From NCBI GenBank assembly GCA_016720075.1, contig JADJXW010000021.1, positions 186,001 through 250,000 of the forward strand: a stretch of DNA of 64,000 nucleotides. The letters run 5' to 3'. A model generated the notes under the pieces. It was not told where the DNA came from. It ran no database searches and saw only the letters and a program-made list of their open reading frames with translations. Within the stretch, counting starts at the first letter, position 1. Each line of letters opens with the position of its first letter. This stretch comes from Pseudomonadota bacterium. GTDB lineage: Bacteria; Pseudomonadota; Gammaproteobacteria; Steroidobacterales; Steroidobacteraceae. Below are positions 24,695 through 33,489 of this stretch, in pieces. The position numbers and the translations under genes are program-made.

Positions 24695-25798
24695 ATGAAA
24701 TTCACCGCAACGCGAGAGCAGATCATCCAGCCCGTGCAGGCGGTCATCGGCGTGGTCGAACGCAAGCAGACGATGCCCGTGCTGGCGAATGTGCTGTTGT
24801 CGGTGAAGGGAAACCGCTTGTCGGTCACCGGCACCGACCTGGAAGTCGAGCTGGTGGCGTCTGGCGAAGTGAATGTCGGACAGCCCGGCGAGATCACCGT
24901 GCCGGGCCGCAAGTTGCTGGAAATCGCCAAGGCGCTGCCGGACAAAGTGTCCGTGACGGTGTCACTGGATGGCGAGCGGCTGAAAGTAGTTGCGGGGCGC
25001 AGCCGGTTCACGCTGTCGACGCTGGCGGCCACGGAGTTCCCGGTGGTCGAGTCGGTCAGCGCGCAGCAGACGCTCACCCTGCCCCAGGCCGAGCTTGGCC
25101 GGTTGATCGCCAAGACGCATTTTTCGATGGCGCAGCAGGATGTTCGCTACTACCTGAACGGTACTTTGCTCGAAACAGACGGAAAACTGCTGCGAACGGT
25201 TGCGACTGACGGTCATCGTCTGGCAATTGCCGAGGCGCAGCTTGCCACCGGTGGCAAGAACGTGACGGCACAGCAAGTCATTGTTCCGCGTAAAGGTATT
25301 CTTGAATTGCAGCGCATCCTGGGCAATGAGGGGGATGTCGAGATCACGATCGGTTCGAATCATATTCGGCTCCAGATCGGCGATATTCGCTTCACTTCGA
25401 AGCTCATCGACGGCAAATTCCCGGACTATGGCCGTGTGATTCCTGCCAGCCCGAGCAAGGCGGTGGTGGTCGAGCGGGATTCTTTCCGTGCTGCATTGCA
25501 GCGAACCGCGATTCTCTCGAATGAGAAATACCGCGGTGTGCGGGTCAGCCTGGCCAAGAATTCGCTGAAGCTCCAGGCGCATAACCCTGAGCAGGAAGAA
25601 GCCCAGGACGAGGTCGAAATCGACTACGCGGGTGAAGAGATGGAAATCGGCTTCAACGTCACGTATCTGCTCGATGCGCTGACGGCCATAGACACCGAGA
25701 CGGTGGAATTGGGGCTGACGGATTCCAACTCGAGCTGCCTGATCCGCTCGCCAGGTACCACGCATTCACGCTACGTCGTGATGCCGATGCGGCTGTAG
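24695..25798 (+). CDS. dnaN: DNA polymerase III sliding clamp (beta subunit)
   Basis: 367 aa, the normal length. Three clamp domains are visible: MKFTATREQIIQPVQAVIGVVERKQTMPVLANVLL at the start, the middle domain with MAQQDVRYYLNGTLLE and RTVATDGHRLA (the conserved TDGHRL block), and a C-terminal domain ending SCLIRSPGTTHSRYVVMPMRL, the usual MPMRL end that forms part of the partner-binding pocket. It encircles DNA as a dimer and tethers polymerase III. recF follows after 13 bp, so the two are probably co-transcribed. Confidence 0.98.
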   Translation: MKFTATREQIIQPVQAVIGVVERKQTMPVLANVLLSVKGNRLSVTGTDLEVELVASGEVNVGQPGEITVPGRKLLEIAKALPDKVSVTVSLDGERLKVVAGRSRFTLSTLAATEFPVVESVSAQQTLTLPQAELGRLIAKTHFSMAQQDVRYYLNGTLLETDGKLLRTVATDGHRLAIAEAQLATGGKNVTAQQVIVPRKGILELQRILGNEGDVEITIGSNHIRLQIGDIRFTSKLIDGKFPDYGRVIPASPSKAVVVERDSFRAALQRTAILSNEKYRGVRVSLAKNSLKLQAHNPEQEEAQDEVEIDYAGEEMEIGFNVTYLLDALTAIDTETVELGLTDSNSSCLIRSPGTTHSRYVVMPMRL

Positions 25799-25811
25799 CG
25801 GCGATCCAGGC

Positions 25812-26867
25812 ATGAGCCTGGCTTCGCTGCAGATTTCCGGCGTGCGGAGCATCGGGGCCGCGTCGCTGGAGCTGCGGCCGGGACTCAACCTCATTTTTGG
25901 CCCCAACGGTTCTGGGAAGACGTCGATCCTTGAATCGGCGTTTCTGGTCGGGCGAGGGCGATCGTTCCGTACCCGCCACACCGAGCAGCTGATCAGCAGG
26001 GGTGTGGATCGGCTGCAGCTCTTCGCAACCACCACGGATCCTGCGCACCGGATAGGGTTTGAGTACCGCCGGGATGAGTCCTACGTGGGTCGACTCGATG
26101 GACAGGATATCCGGAGTCTGGCTGAGTTGCCGGGCGCGTTCTTCGTGGAAGTGATCGATCCGGAGGTTCATCGGCTGGTGGAGGGGGCTCCAGGCGAGCG
26201 CCGGCGGTGGCTCGATTGGGGGGTGTTCCACGTGGAACCTTCCTTCCTGGATAGCTGGCTTCGTTTCTCCCGAACCCTCAAGCAGCGCAATGCAGCGTTG
26301 AGGCAGGGCATGGATCCCGCAATCTGGGACGCAGAGCTCGTGACGCATGGTGAGCGAGTGGCGTCGGCGCGGGGGGAATGGTTGAAGTCAGTTCAGCCAT
26401 TCTGGAAGCAGGCGGTGCTGCAGCTGTCCGGCCTGGAAGTGGACATGAGCTACTACCAGGGCTGGGCGGCGGATCGCGCACTGGCTGAAGTGCTGGCGGA
26501 TGGCCGGGATCGGGATCGCACGCGAGGCAGCACCTTGTCGGGGCCGCAGCGAGCCGATGTGAAGTTGACCGTGCAGGGCCGGCCGGCCCGTGAGGTGTTG
26601 TCCCGAGGTCAGCAGAAGCTGGTGGCGGCCGCCCTGGTGCTGGCGTTGCTGCAGCGCCTGAGGGGAGAGCGGAACACGCCGCCGACTTTGCTGCTGGATG
26701 ATCCGGCAGCCGAGCTGGACACCCAGCGGCTGGGCGCATTGGTGGATCTGGTCAAGGCACTCGATTGCCAGCTGATCGTGACTTCGCTACATGCGGATCT
26801 GGCGAACTTCGGGCTGCCCGAGCGGGTGTTCCACGTGGAACGTGGAGTGGTTTCCTCGCTCGGCTAG
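25812..26867 (+). CDS. recF: DNA replication and repair protein RecF
   Basis: 351 aa. SMC-like ATPase that loads RecA at gaps together with RecO and RecR. Walker A is FGPNGSGKTSILES (about residues 33-46), the signature motif is LSRGQQKLVAAALVLA and Walker B PPTLLLDDPAAELD. The conserved WLDWGVFHVEPSF block is intact. Two parS sites lie inside the coding sequence (26224 and 26827) and both are read as FHVE. The second falls at the C-terminus, in VFHVERGVV. The start ATG is 13 bp after dnaN. Confidence 0.97.
   Translation: MSLASLQISGVRSIGAASLELRPGLNLIFGPNGSGKTSILESAFLVGRGRSFRTRHTEQLISRGVDRLQLFATTTDPAHRIGFEYRRDESYVGRLDGQDIRSLAELPGAFFVEVIDPEVHRLVEGAPGERRRWLDWGVFHVEPSFLDSWLRFSRTLKQRNAALRQGMDPAIWDAELVTHGERVASARGEWLKSVQPFWKQAVLQLSGLEVDMSYYQGWAADRALAEVLADGRDRDRTRGSTLSGPQRADVKLTVQGRPAREVLSRGQQKLVAAALVLALLQRLRGERNTPPTLLLDDPAAELDTQRLGALVDLVKALDCQLIVTSLHADLANFGLPERVFHVERGVVSSLG
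26224..26239. other. parS centromere site 1 (inside recF)
   Basis: TGTTCCACGTGGAACC contains the perfect 14-bp palindrome GTTCCACGTGGAAC, the core of parS sites bound by ParB in Pseudomonas and relatives. It lies about 1.6 kb from the oriC candidate, as expected for sites that anchor origin segregation. In the recF frame it encodes part of VFHVEP. parA and parB are not in the window. Confidence 0.85.
26827..26842. other. parS centromere site 2 (inside recF)
   Basis: TGTTCCACGTGGAACG repeats the same 14-bp palindromic core as the site at 26224, 603 bp apart. It lies near the 3' end of recF and reads VFHVERG. The recurrence of a 14-base perfect palindrome twice in 620 bp close to the origin is very unlikely by chance and matches the known clustering of parS. 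Confidence 0.85.
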
Positions 26868-26872
26868 GACTA

Positions 26873-26906
26873 TTCGATAATCGAAATTCCTGACCCAGAC
26901 GTCTGG
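26873..26906. promoter_or_regulatory. Two perfect palindromes between recF and the DUF3237 gene
   Basis: TTCGAT-A-ATCGAA (26873-26885) and CCAGACGTCTGG (26895-26906) occupy the 67-bp spacer just before the DUF3237 gene, centres about 21-22 bp apart. They could be operators of that gene. The first could also act as a weak stem at the end of the recF transcript. No known regulator binds both motifs to my knowledge. Confidence 0.4.
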
Positions 26907-26934
26907 AGCCGCGTGTTGCGCTAGCATCCGGCGC

Positions 26935-27489
26935 ATGAAAAAACATTTCCTCTGCCTCGCCCTGGGCCTTGTCGCCATCCTGACCGGCCCCTCGTTGACT
27001 GCCGCCGACGCCAGCTCCACCCAAGCGCCAGCAGCCCCGCCGCTGGTATTTGCGTTCGAACTGCGCGCCACGGTGGCCAACCCGGTCGTGATCGGCCAGG
27101 TGCCCCATGGCCTGCGGCGCATCGTGGCCATCACCGGTGGCACGGTGCGCGGCCCGATGATGAACGGCGTAGTGGTGCCCAACAGCGGCGCGGACTGGCA
27201 GATGATCCAGCCCGACGGCTTTTCGGAGCTGGACACTCGCTACACGCTGCAGTCGGACAAGGGTGAGCTGGTCTACGTGCAGAACGTCGGCATCCGGCAC
27301 GCGCCGCCCGACGTCATGAAGCGACTGAACGCGGGCGAGATCGTCGATCCCCGGCTGGTCTATTTCCGCACCGTGCCGAAGTTCGAGACCACCGCGCCAG
27401 GCCTGCAGTGGATGACCCGCAGCGTGTTCGTGGGGGTGGGCGAGCGCTCGCCGAACGAGGTCATCGTGCGCTTCTACCGCCTCGAATAG
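26935..27489 (+). CDS. Exported DUF3237 (UPF0311) family protein
   Basis: 184 aa. A signal peptide (MKKHFLCLALGLVAILTGPSLTAADA) is followed by the compact beta-barrel of DUF3237: FAFELRATVANPVVIGQVPHGLRRIVAITGG, then NGVVVPNSGADWQMIQPDG, LDTRYTLQSDKGELVYVQNVGIR and a C-terminal RSVFVGVGERSPNEVIVRFYRLE. The family's function is unknown. It is inserted between recF and gyrB, which are usually adjacent, and the palindromes just upstream suggest it has its own control. Confidence 0.85.
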   Translation: MKKHFLCLALGLVAILTGPSLTAADASSTQAPAAPPLVFAFELRATVANPVVIGQVPHGLRRIVAITGGTVRGPMMNGVVVPNSGADWQMIQPDGFSELDTRYTLQSDKGELVYVQNVGIRHAPPDVMKRLNAGEIVDPRLVYFRTVPKFETTAPGLQWMTRSVFVGVGERSPNEVIVRFYRLE

Positions 27490-27503
27490 GCGGGGTTTCC
27501 GGG

Positions 27504-27520
27504 ACCCCCCGGTAGGGGGT
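27504..27520 (+). terminator. Hairpin between the DUF3237 gene and gyrB
   Basis: ACCCCC and GGGGGT form a 6-bp stem with a 5-nt loop, 15 bp after the DUF3237 stop and just upstream of the gyrB promoter. No T tract follows, so it may only attenuate read-through. Confidence 0.35.
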
Positions 27521-27541
27521 GCTCATGGGCCTCTCAGGGGC

Positions 27542-27567
27542 TATAATAATAATGAGCGGTCCCGAGG
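27542..27567 (+). promoter_or_regulatory. gyrB promoter -10 and ribosome-binding site
   Basis: A consensus TATAAT at 27542-27547 sits 27 bp before the gyrB ATG, with GAGG at 27564-27567 as ribosome-binding site. No convincing -35 is seen 17 bp upstream (GTGCTC). gyrB promoters are commonly supercoiling-sensitive with a good -10 and poor -35, which would fit. Confidence 0.5.
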
Positions 27568-27574
27568 CTAATTC

Positions 27575-30004
27575 ATGTCTGCTGAAGATGCGTATAACTC
27601 CAGCAATATCAAAGTTCTGAAAGGGCTTGATGCGGTGCGCAAGCGCCCCGGCATGTACATCGGTGACACCGATGACGGCACCGGCCTTCACCACATGGTG
27701 TTCGAGGTGGTCGATAACGCCATCGACGAAGCCCTGGCGGGGCACTGCAATCGCATCCAGGTGCTGATCCACGCCGATGAGTCGATCACCGTCCGCGACA
27801 ACGGCCGCGGCATTCCCGTCGACATCCATCCTGAAGAGGGACGCTCTGCAGCCGAGGTCATCATGACCGTGCTGCATGCCGGCGGTAAGTTCGATGACAG
27901 CTCCTACAAAGTCTCCGGCGGTCTGCATGGCGTCGGCGTGTCGGTCGTCAATGCGCTGTCCGACCTGCTCGAGCTGTCGATCAATCGCGGCGGCAAGGCG
28001 TACAAGCAGCAATACAAGCTGGGCGATCCGGTATCGCCGCTGGCAGAGGTGGGTGTCACCACCGAACGCGGCACCACGGTGCGCTTCAAGCCATCGCCCA
28101 CCATCTTCACGAACATCGTCTTCCAGTACGAGATCCTGGCCAAGCGGCTGCGCGAGCTGTCGTTCCTGAATTCCGGCGTGCGCATCGAGCTGATCGACGA
28201 GCGCGAAGACAAGACCGAGGTGTTCCAGCACGAGAGCGGACTGCAGGCGTTCGTGCAATATCTGAACCGCGCGCGTTCGCCGGTTCACCCCTCGGTGTTC
28301 CATTTCACGGTCCAGGACGGCGTGTTTGGCGTCGAAGTGGCGCTGCAGTGGAACGATTCCTACCAGGAGACGATGCTGTGCTACACCAACAACATCCCGC
28401 AGCGGGATGGTGGCACGCATCTGTCGGGCTTCCGCGCCGCGCTCACGCGCACGCTGAACGACTACATCGACAAGGAAGCGAAGAAGGAAAAGATCGCCAC
28501 CACCGGCGATGATTCCCGCGAGGGCCTGACGGCCATCCTGTCGGTAAAGCTGCCCGACCCGAAGTTCTCCTCGCAGACCAAGGACAAGCTGGTCTCCTCC
28601 GAAGTGAAGGGCGTGGTCGAAACCAACGTCGCCCAGAAGCTGGCCGAATTCCTGCTGGAGCATCCGGCCGAGGCCAAGGCCATCGTCGGCAAGATCCTCG
28701 ACGCGGCCCGCGCCCGCGAGGCCGCGCGCAAGGCGCGCGAGATGACGCGCCGCAAGGGAGCCCTGGACATTGCCGGCCTGCCGGGAAACTCGCCGACTGC
28801 CAGGAAAAGGATCCGGCCCTCTCCGAGATCTTCATCGTCGAGGGTGACTCGGCCGGTGGCTCGGCCAAGCAGGGCAGGGACCGTCGCACCCAGGCCATCC
28901 TGCCGCTGAAGGGCAAGATCCTGAACGTGGAGCGCGCGCGCTTCGACAAGATGCTCAGCTCGCAGGAAGTCGGCACGCTGATCACCGCGCTGGGCTGCGG
29001 CATCGGTCGCGATGAATTCAACATCGACAAGCTGCGCTACCACCGCATCATCATCATGACCGATGCCGATGTGGACGGATCCCACATCCGCACGCTGCTG
29101 CTCACCTTCTTCTATCGCCAGCTTCCGCTGCTGATCGAGCGCGGGCACATCTACATCGCGCAGCCGCCGCTCTACAAAGTGAAGCGCGGCAAGAACGAGA
29201 TGTACGTGAAGGATGACGCCGAGCTCAACGCCATCCTGCTGAACAACGCCGTGGATGAGTCGGCGGTGTTCGTCACCGACGGCGCGCCACCGCTGCAGGG
29301 TTCGGGCCTCGAGATGCTGGCCCGGCAGTACATGGAAGTGCAGGCCATCATCAAGCGCTGGAGCCGCCGCTACGACGCGAAGCTGCTCGAGCAGCTCATC
29401 TATGTGCCGCAGCTCGACATCGACACGTTCGAGGACGCCACGCTGCTGAACCTGGGCCAAGGCGCTCGAGGCCGCGTTGAACGCCCCGAACGATGCGTCG
29501 GCCAAGCTACCAGATCGACGTGCACGCCGGCGTCTCGGCGGGCGCGGACGGCGAGGGCGGCCGGCCGGCCGCCTGGTCACGCGCCGCGCGCAGCACGGAT
29601 CCTCAACCGAAAAGGCGCTGCCGCGCGAGTTCTTCTCTTCGGCCGAGTACCGACGCATCGCCGAGCTGGGCCAGACGCTCAACGGTCTGATCGGCGAGGG
29701 CGCCTATGTCACCAGCGGCAATCAGCGCCGCGACGTGGGCTCGTTCAAGGAAGCCATCACCTGGCTGTTCGAGCAGGCCCGCAAGGGCCAGACCATGCAG
29801 CGCTACAAGGGGCTGGGCGAGATGAACCCGGAGCAGCTGTGGGACACCACCATCAATCCGGAAACCCGCCGCCTGCTGCAGGTGCGCATTGAAGATGCCA
29901 TCGCGGCGGACGACATCTTCAACACGCTGATGGGCGACCAGGTGGAGCCGCGCCGCGAGTTCATCGAGAAGAACGCGCTGACGGTGTCGAACCTCGACGT
30001 CTGA
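27575..30004 (+). CDS. gyrB: DNA gyrase subunit B, reading frame broken by four indels
   Basis: About 810 codons in total, matching the long gammaproteobacterial GyrB. The ATPase domain is intact (EVVDNAIDEALAGHC, NGRGIPVDIHPEEG, GGLHGVGVSVVNALS). The Toprim region has IFIVEGDSAGGSAKQG and TDADVDGSHIRTLL, and the end has QRYKGLGEMNPEQLWDTT. The frame changes four times: a missing base near 28785 (CCGGGAAACTC), an extra G at 29461, an extra base at about 29507, and about 8 extra bases in a GGCC triplet repeat at 29559-29570. The net change is a multiple of three, so the last part is back in the first frame. GyrB is essential, so sequence errors are the likeliest cause. Confidence 0.93.
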
Positions 30005-30016
30005 GCCGCAACCCGC

Positions 30017-31252
30017 CTAGGCCGCCACGGGCGGACCAAAGGTGTTGGCCTCGGACTGCCCTCGGGCGAGGCCACCCCAGAGGGCGAAGGCGAGGAAGAC
30101 CAGCAGCGCGACCAGCGGAAGGGCTGCGTCGAGCTGCGCGCCAAGGCTGATGCGACCCGCCCAGATGAGCATGGCCACCACGGTCAGCACCGTCGCCGGC
30201 AGCATCAGCCAGCCCGACCTGCCCATGTCGTGCAGGCGCCGCACGTGCAGCACCACGGCCGGATACAGCAGGCACAGCACGCCCCAGCACGCATAGTTCG
30301 CGGCCGGACCCTTGTTCGCATACCAGAACACCACCCACGCCAGTGGCAGCAACGCCGCCAGGAAATGCGCGCGCGCCGTGCGCCCGCCGGGTTGCACGAA
30401 CAGCGTATTGAACGACGTGCGTTGGTCGGACTCGCCGAGGGTCAGTGGCGCGCGCTGCAGGGCCCCCCTGTAGCTGTCGAGATAGGCCAGCATCAGCAGG
30501 CCATTCAGCGCAAAAGCGGCAAATCCCAGCGCCAGAGTTTGAGGCTGCTGGTCCAGCACCGCCCAAAACAGTCCGCTGGTCGATACCGCCATCAGCACGC
30601 ACAGTGCGCCGGGCACGAAGACGCCCAGCAGGATCAGCGCACCGGCAACCAGTTCGATCAGCATGCACACATCGAGCAGCTGCGAGTTGACCAGTGCCGT
30701 CATCAGTTCGGCGGAAAGCGCAGTCTGGCCGGCGGGCGTTGGCCAGAACGAGAAGAAGAAATGATTGACGCCATTCAGCAGCATCCATGCGCCCAAGACC
30801 ACGCGAGCTGCCAGGACCAGTTGTTTCGTGGTCGGAGCCTGCACGCTGCTGGCAAGGCTGGCCCTTGCCGCAAGCATCGGCCGGAAGGCGGCGATGAAGG
30901 CCACGCACAGCACGACCTGCGATACCAGAACCCTTGCGCCTGCGATGGTGCTCGGCGTGTTCCATTCGGAAAGTGGCGCATCCCACCAGAACACGCAGAA
31001 GGCGACCGGCATGCTGATCAGCAGCGCCAGTGGCGAGAAGAGCCCGAACAGAATCGCGATGCCGACGATGAGCTCGACCGCCTTGACCAGGTCGAACAGG
31101 TGGGAGTTCAGCAACGCGGTCAGCATCTCGGCCGCCAGCGGGAAGCGGCTGTTGGCGCCCGGCTGCGGATAGATGTGATAGAAGTGCTCGACGCCGGCTG
31201 GAATCATCCAGGCCGCATACCAGAACCGCACGAGCCAGATCACGTACTTCAT
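30017..31252 (-). CDS. Membrane protein with two DoxX-like halves and a DUF805 C-terminus
   Basis: 411 aa from ATG 31252, which follows AGGGGGG at a proper distance. Two similar halves of four helices each begin RFWYAAWMIPAGVEHFY and ARVVLGAWMLLNGVNHFFF; both contain AEMLTALLNSHLFDLVKAVELIVG or its relative AELMTALVNSQLLDVCMLIELVAG, so the protein arose by internal duplication. The last 130 residues are DUF805-like, with the signature RRLHDMGRSGWL. About ten to twelve membrane segments in total. DoxX-type proteins are linked to thiosulfate or quinone redox processes. The role of this fusion is unknown. It follows the sulfatase gene on the same strand. Confidence 0.82.
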   Translation of the reverse strand: MKYVIWLVRFWYAAWMIPAGVEHFYHIYPQPGANSRFPLAAEMLTALLNSHLFDLVKAVELIVGIAILFGLFSPLALLISMPVAFCVFWWDAPLSEWNTPSTIAGARVLVSQVVLCVAFIAAFRPMLAARASLASSVQAPTTKQLVLAARVVLGAWMLLNGVNHFFFSFWPTPAGQTALSAELMTALVNSQLLDVCMLIELVAGALILLGVFVPGALCVLMAVSTSGLFWAVLDQQPQTLALGFAAFALNGLLMLAYLDSYRGALQRAPLTLGESDQRTSFNTLFVQPGGRTARAHFLAALLPLAWVVFWYANKGPAANYACWGVLCLLYPAVVLHVRRLHDMGRSGWLMLPATVLTVVAMLIWAGRISLGAQLDAALPLVALLVFLAFALWGGLARGQSEANTFGPPVAA

Positions 31253-31341
31253 GGCGCCCCCCTGGGTATACCGCGCGGTCTGTGCCGCTTGGCTACTCTT
31301 ATAGACCGATTCGATGCCGGCGGGTAGGCCGCCGCGGCAAT

Positions 31342-32745
31342 TCAGTACCGGTCGGGCGTGTTCGGGCTGGCGCTGATCGAGTTGGCCGGGTAGGGCAGCA
31401 TCGTCGCGTTCCAGGCGGCCCACGCCTGCTTCATCGCCGCCATGCGCGCGGGCTCTTTCGTGGCGTAGTTCGCGCGTTCGTGCTCGTCCTCGGCAAGGTT
31501 GAACAGCGACTCGCGCCGACCCAGCTTCAGGTACTTCCAGTCGCCATCGCGATGGGCCGCCTGCTCGGCTGCCTTGAAGCGCCAGAACAGCCTGCGGGGC
31601 CGTGACGCCGACTTGCCGGTGATCACGTCGAGCAGGTTTTCGCCGTCACTGGGATAGGCCGCATCGGGCGCGGCACCCGCCGCGGCAAGAAGGGTCGGCA
31701 CCCAGTCCATCGAAATGTTCACCTGCTCGCTGCGGCTGCCCGCCTTGATGCGCGCGGGCCAGCGGATGAAGAACGGCACCCGGATGCCGCCCTCCAGCAG
31801 TTCGGTCTTCTGGCCGGTGAAGGGCCAGGTGTCGGAGAAGCGCTCGCCACCGTTGTCGCTGGTGAAGATCACGATGGTGTCGCGCGTGGCGCCGGCGCGG
31901 TCGATAGCCTTCAGCACGCCGCCGATCGCGCTGTCCATCGACAGCAGCATCTTGCGATAGGTGGCGAGGTTGCCGCCGTCGTAGTGCATCACGGCCTTCA
32001 GTGACTCCGCCACCGCCTTGTCTTCCGGTCCTTCCCAGGGCCAGTGCGGCGCGTTGAAGTGCAGGCTGAGGAACAGAGGCGCGCGATCCTTCGCGGCCGC
32101 GGCGATTTCCCGCTCGGCGCGCTGGCCGAGCAGGTCGGTCAGATAGCCGATGTCCTTCGAGGGCTGATCGCCCTCGATCAGCGCGCTGCCAACGCCATCG
32201 ACCAGCGACTCCGGCTGATGCCGGAAATAGTCCGCCGCGCCGCGCATGAATCCGTAGAAGCGATCATAGCCCGACAGCAGCTGACCGAACTTCTCGCCTT
32301 CGCCCATGTGCCACTTGCCCACGAGTGCCGTGCGGTAGCCCGCCTTGCGCAGCATCGACGGCAGCGTGGGATGCGACGGCGCCAGCCCGATCGGCTCGGC
32401 ACCGGCGAGGGGCTCGTGCAGCCCGACCTCCAGCCGATACTGATAGCGACCGGTGATCAGGCCCACGCGGGTCGAGGTGCACACGGCCGAGTTCGAATAC
32501 GACTGCCGCAGGAACAACCCCTGCTGCGCGATGCGATCGATGTTGGGCGTGCGCAGGTCGCGCAGGCCCGTGAAGCCGGTATCGGCGAACCCGAGGTCAT
32601 CGGCCATGATCCAGATGATGTTGGGTTGCGCGGGCGCGGCGGCCTGCACCAGCGGCGGCAGTCCAGCCGCGAGGCCTGCCGCGGCGCCGGCCACGATGAC
32701 TTCACGGCGGCTGATGCGCTCGGGGGATCCGGTATTGCGGTCCAT
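31342..32745 (-). CDS. Tat-exported sulfatase with CTSTR active-site motif
   Basis: 467 aa. Twin-arginine signal (SRREVIVAGAAAGLAAGL) and then the sulfatase fold: PNIIWIMADDLGFADTG (metal-binding Asp pair), the formylglycine motif AVCTSTRVGLITGRYQYR, KWHMGE, FTSDNGGE near residue 290 and a C-terminal NLAEDEHERANY block. The usual C-x-P-x-R core is C-T-S-T-R here, with Ser for Pro. CTATR-type sulfatases with the same GRYQYRL context exist, so it may still be converted to formylglycine. It hydrolyses a sulfate ester, substrate unknown. The TetR gene upstream and the TonB receptor beyond suggest a substrate-responsive uptake and cleavage locus. Confidence 0.92.
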   Translation of the reverse strand: MDRNTGSPERISRREVIVAGAAAGLAAGLPPLVQAAAPAQPNIIWIMADDLGFADTGFTGLRDLRTPNIDRIAQQGLFLRQSYSNSAVCTSTRVGLITGRYQYRLEVGLHEPLAGAEPIGLAPSHPTLPSMLRKAGYRTALVGKWHMGEGEKFGQLLSGYDRFYGFMRGAADYFRHQPESLVDGVGSALIEGDQPSKDIGYLTDLLGQRAEREIAAAAKDRAPLFLSLHFNAPHWPWEGPEDKAVAESLKAVMHYDGGNLATYRKMLLSMDSAIGGVLKAIDRAGATRDTIVIFTSDNGGERFSDTWPFTGQKTELLEGGIRVPFFIRWPARIKAGSRSEQVNISMDWVPTLLAAAGAAPDAAYPSDGENLLDVITGKSASRPRRLFWRFKAAEQAAHRDGDWKYLKLGRRESLFNLAEDEHERANYATKEPARMAAMKQAWAAWNATMLPYPANSISASPNTPDRY

Positions 32746-32780
32746 GTCTGCTCCAGGGCAAGCGGGTCGGGGAAGCGGCT

Positions 32781-33413
32781 TCAGGCCACGCCGGCGACGG
32801 CCTTCAGGCCGCGCACCAGCTCGATCTCGAACTCCGGTGAGCCCGGCAGGATGGGGCCCGGCCGGTTCACGATGCTGTTGTTGATCAGGCCGTTGGCCAT
32901 CTGGAAGGCGAAGCGGATGTGCCGCGTCTCCTCTTCAGACAGGGAACGCCCGAGTTCGGTTTCGCGCAATTCCAGCACGCGCGCCATCACCCTCAGGCCC
33001 AGCTCGCGAAACGGCTTCCAGAACGCCGGGTGCGCCGCGCCGCGAACCAGCGCCGCGCGCCAGAAATGGTGGTTGGCGAGCGTCGTGCGATAGGTGTCGA
33101 GGATGGCCTGCGCCAGGTAGTCCTCGCCCTTGCCGACATGCTGCAGGTTCGCGATGCGCTGGGCGCCACGGCGCACCACCCATTCCGAAGCCAGCGTTTC
33201 GAAATAGGCGTCCTTGTCGGCGAAGCGCGTGTAGAAGCTGCCCACCGAAACGCCCGCGGTCTTCACGATGTCGTTGATCGTCACGTTGTCCCATGGGCGG
33301 CGCGCAAGCAATTTCCAGCCGGCCGCTATCAGCGCGTCGCGCGTCTTGCGGCTTCTGGCCTGCTTGGCAGGCAACGGAGTGGCGAGCGCCCTGGGGGTTA
33401 TGTCTTGACCCAT
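32781..33413 (-). CDS. TetR-family transcriptional regulator
   Basis: 210 aa. The N-terminal helix-turn-helix is typical: RKTRDALIAAGWKLLARRPWDNVTINDIVKTAGVSVGSFYTRFADKDAYFETL. The remainder is a ligand-binding helical domain. It is divergent from the TonB-dependent receptor (76-bp spacer) and 35 bp upstream of the sulfatase on the same strand, so it probably controls both. The spacer holds AGATTCTC (33431-33438) and its exact reverse complement (33481-33488), the latter overlapping the receptor's ribosome-binding region. Confidence 0.92.
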   Translation of the reverse strand: MGQDITPRALATPLPAKQARSRKTRDALIAAGWKLLARRPWDNVTINDIVKTAGVSVGSFYTRFADKDAYFETLASEWVVRRGAQRIANLQHVGKGEDYLAQAILDTYRTTLANHHFWRAALVRGAAHPAFWKPFRELGLRVMARVLELRETELGRSLSEEETRHIRFAFQMANGLINNSIVNRPGPILPGSPEFEIELVRGLKAVAGVA

Positions 33414-33489
33414 AATATGAATGCGTGTTCAGATTCTCAAACGGGAATGGCGCATCGTCAAGCCAGCCGCAACAGCAGGGGAGAATCTC

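Noticed and set aside
29477..30004. A separate short protein gene at the end of gyrB
   Set aside because: The sequence is the conserved GyrB C-terminus in the original frame, so it is a fragment of gyrB and not an independent gene.
30005..30016. A terminator between the convergent gyrB and DoxX-type genes
   Set aside because: Only 12 bp separate the stops and no stem is present in them.
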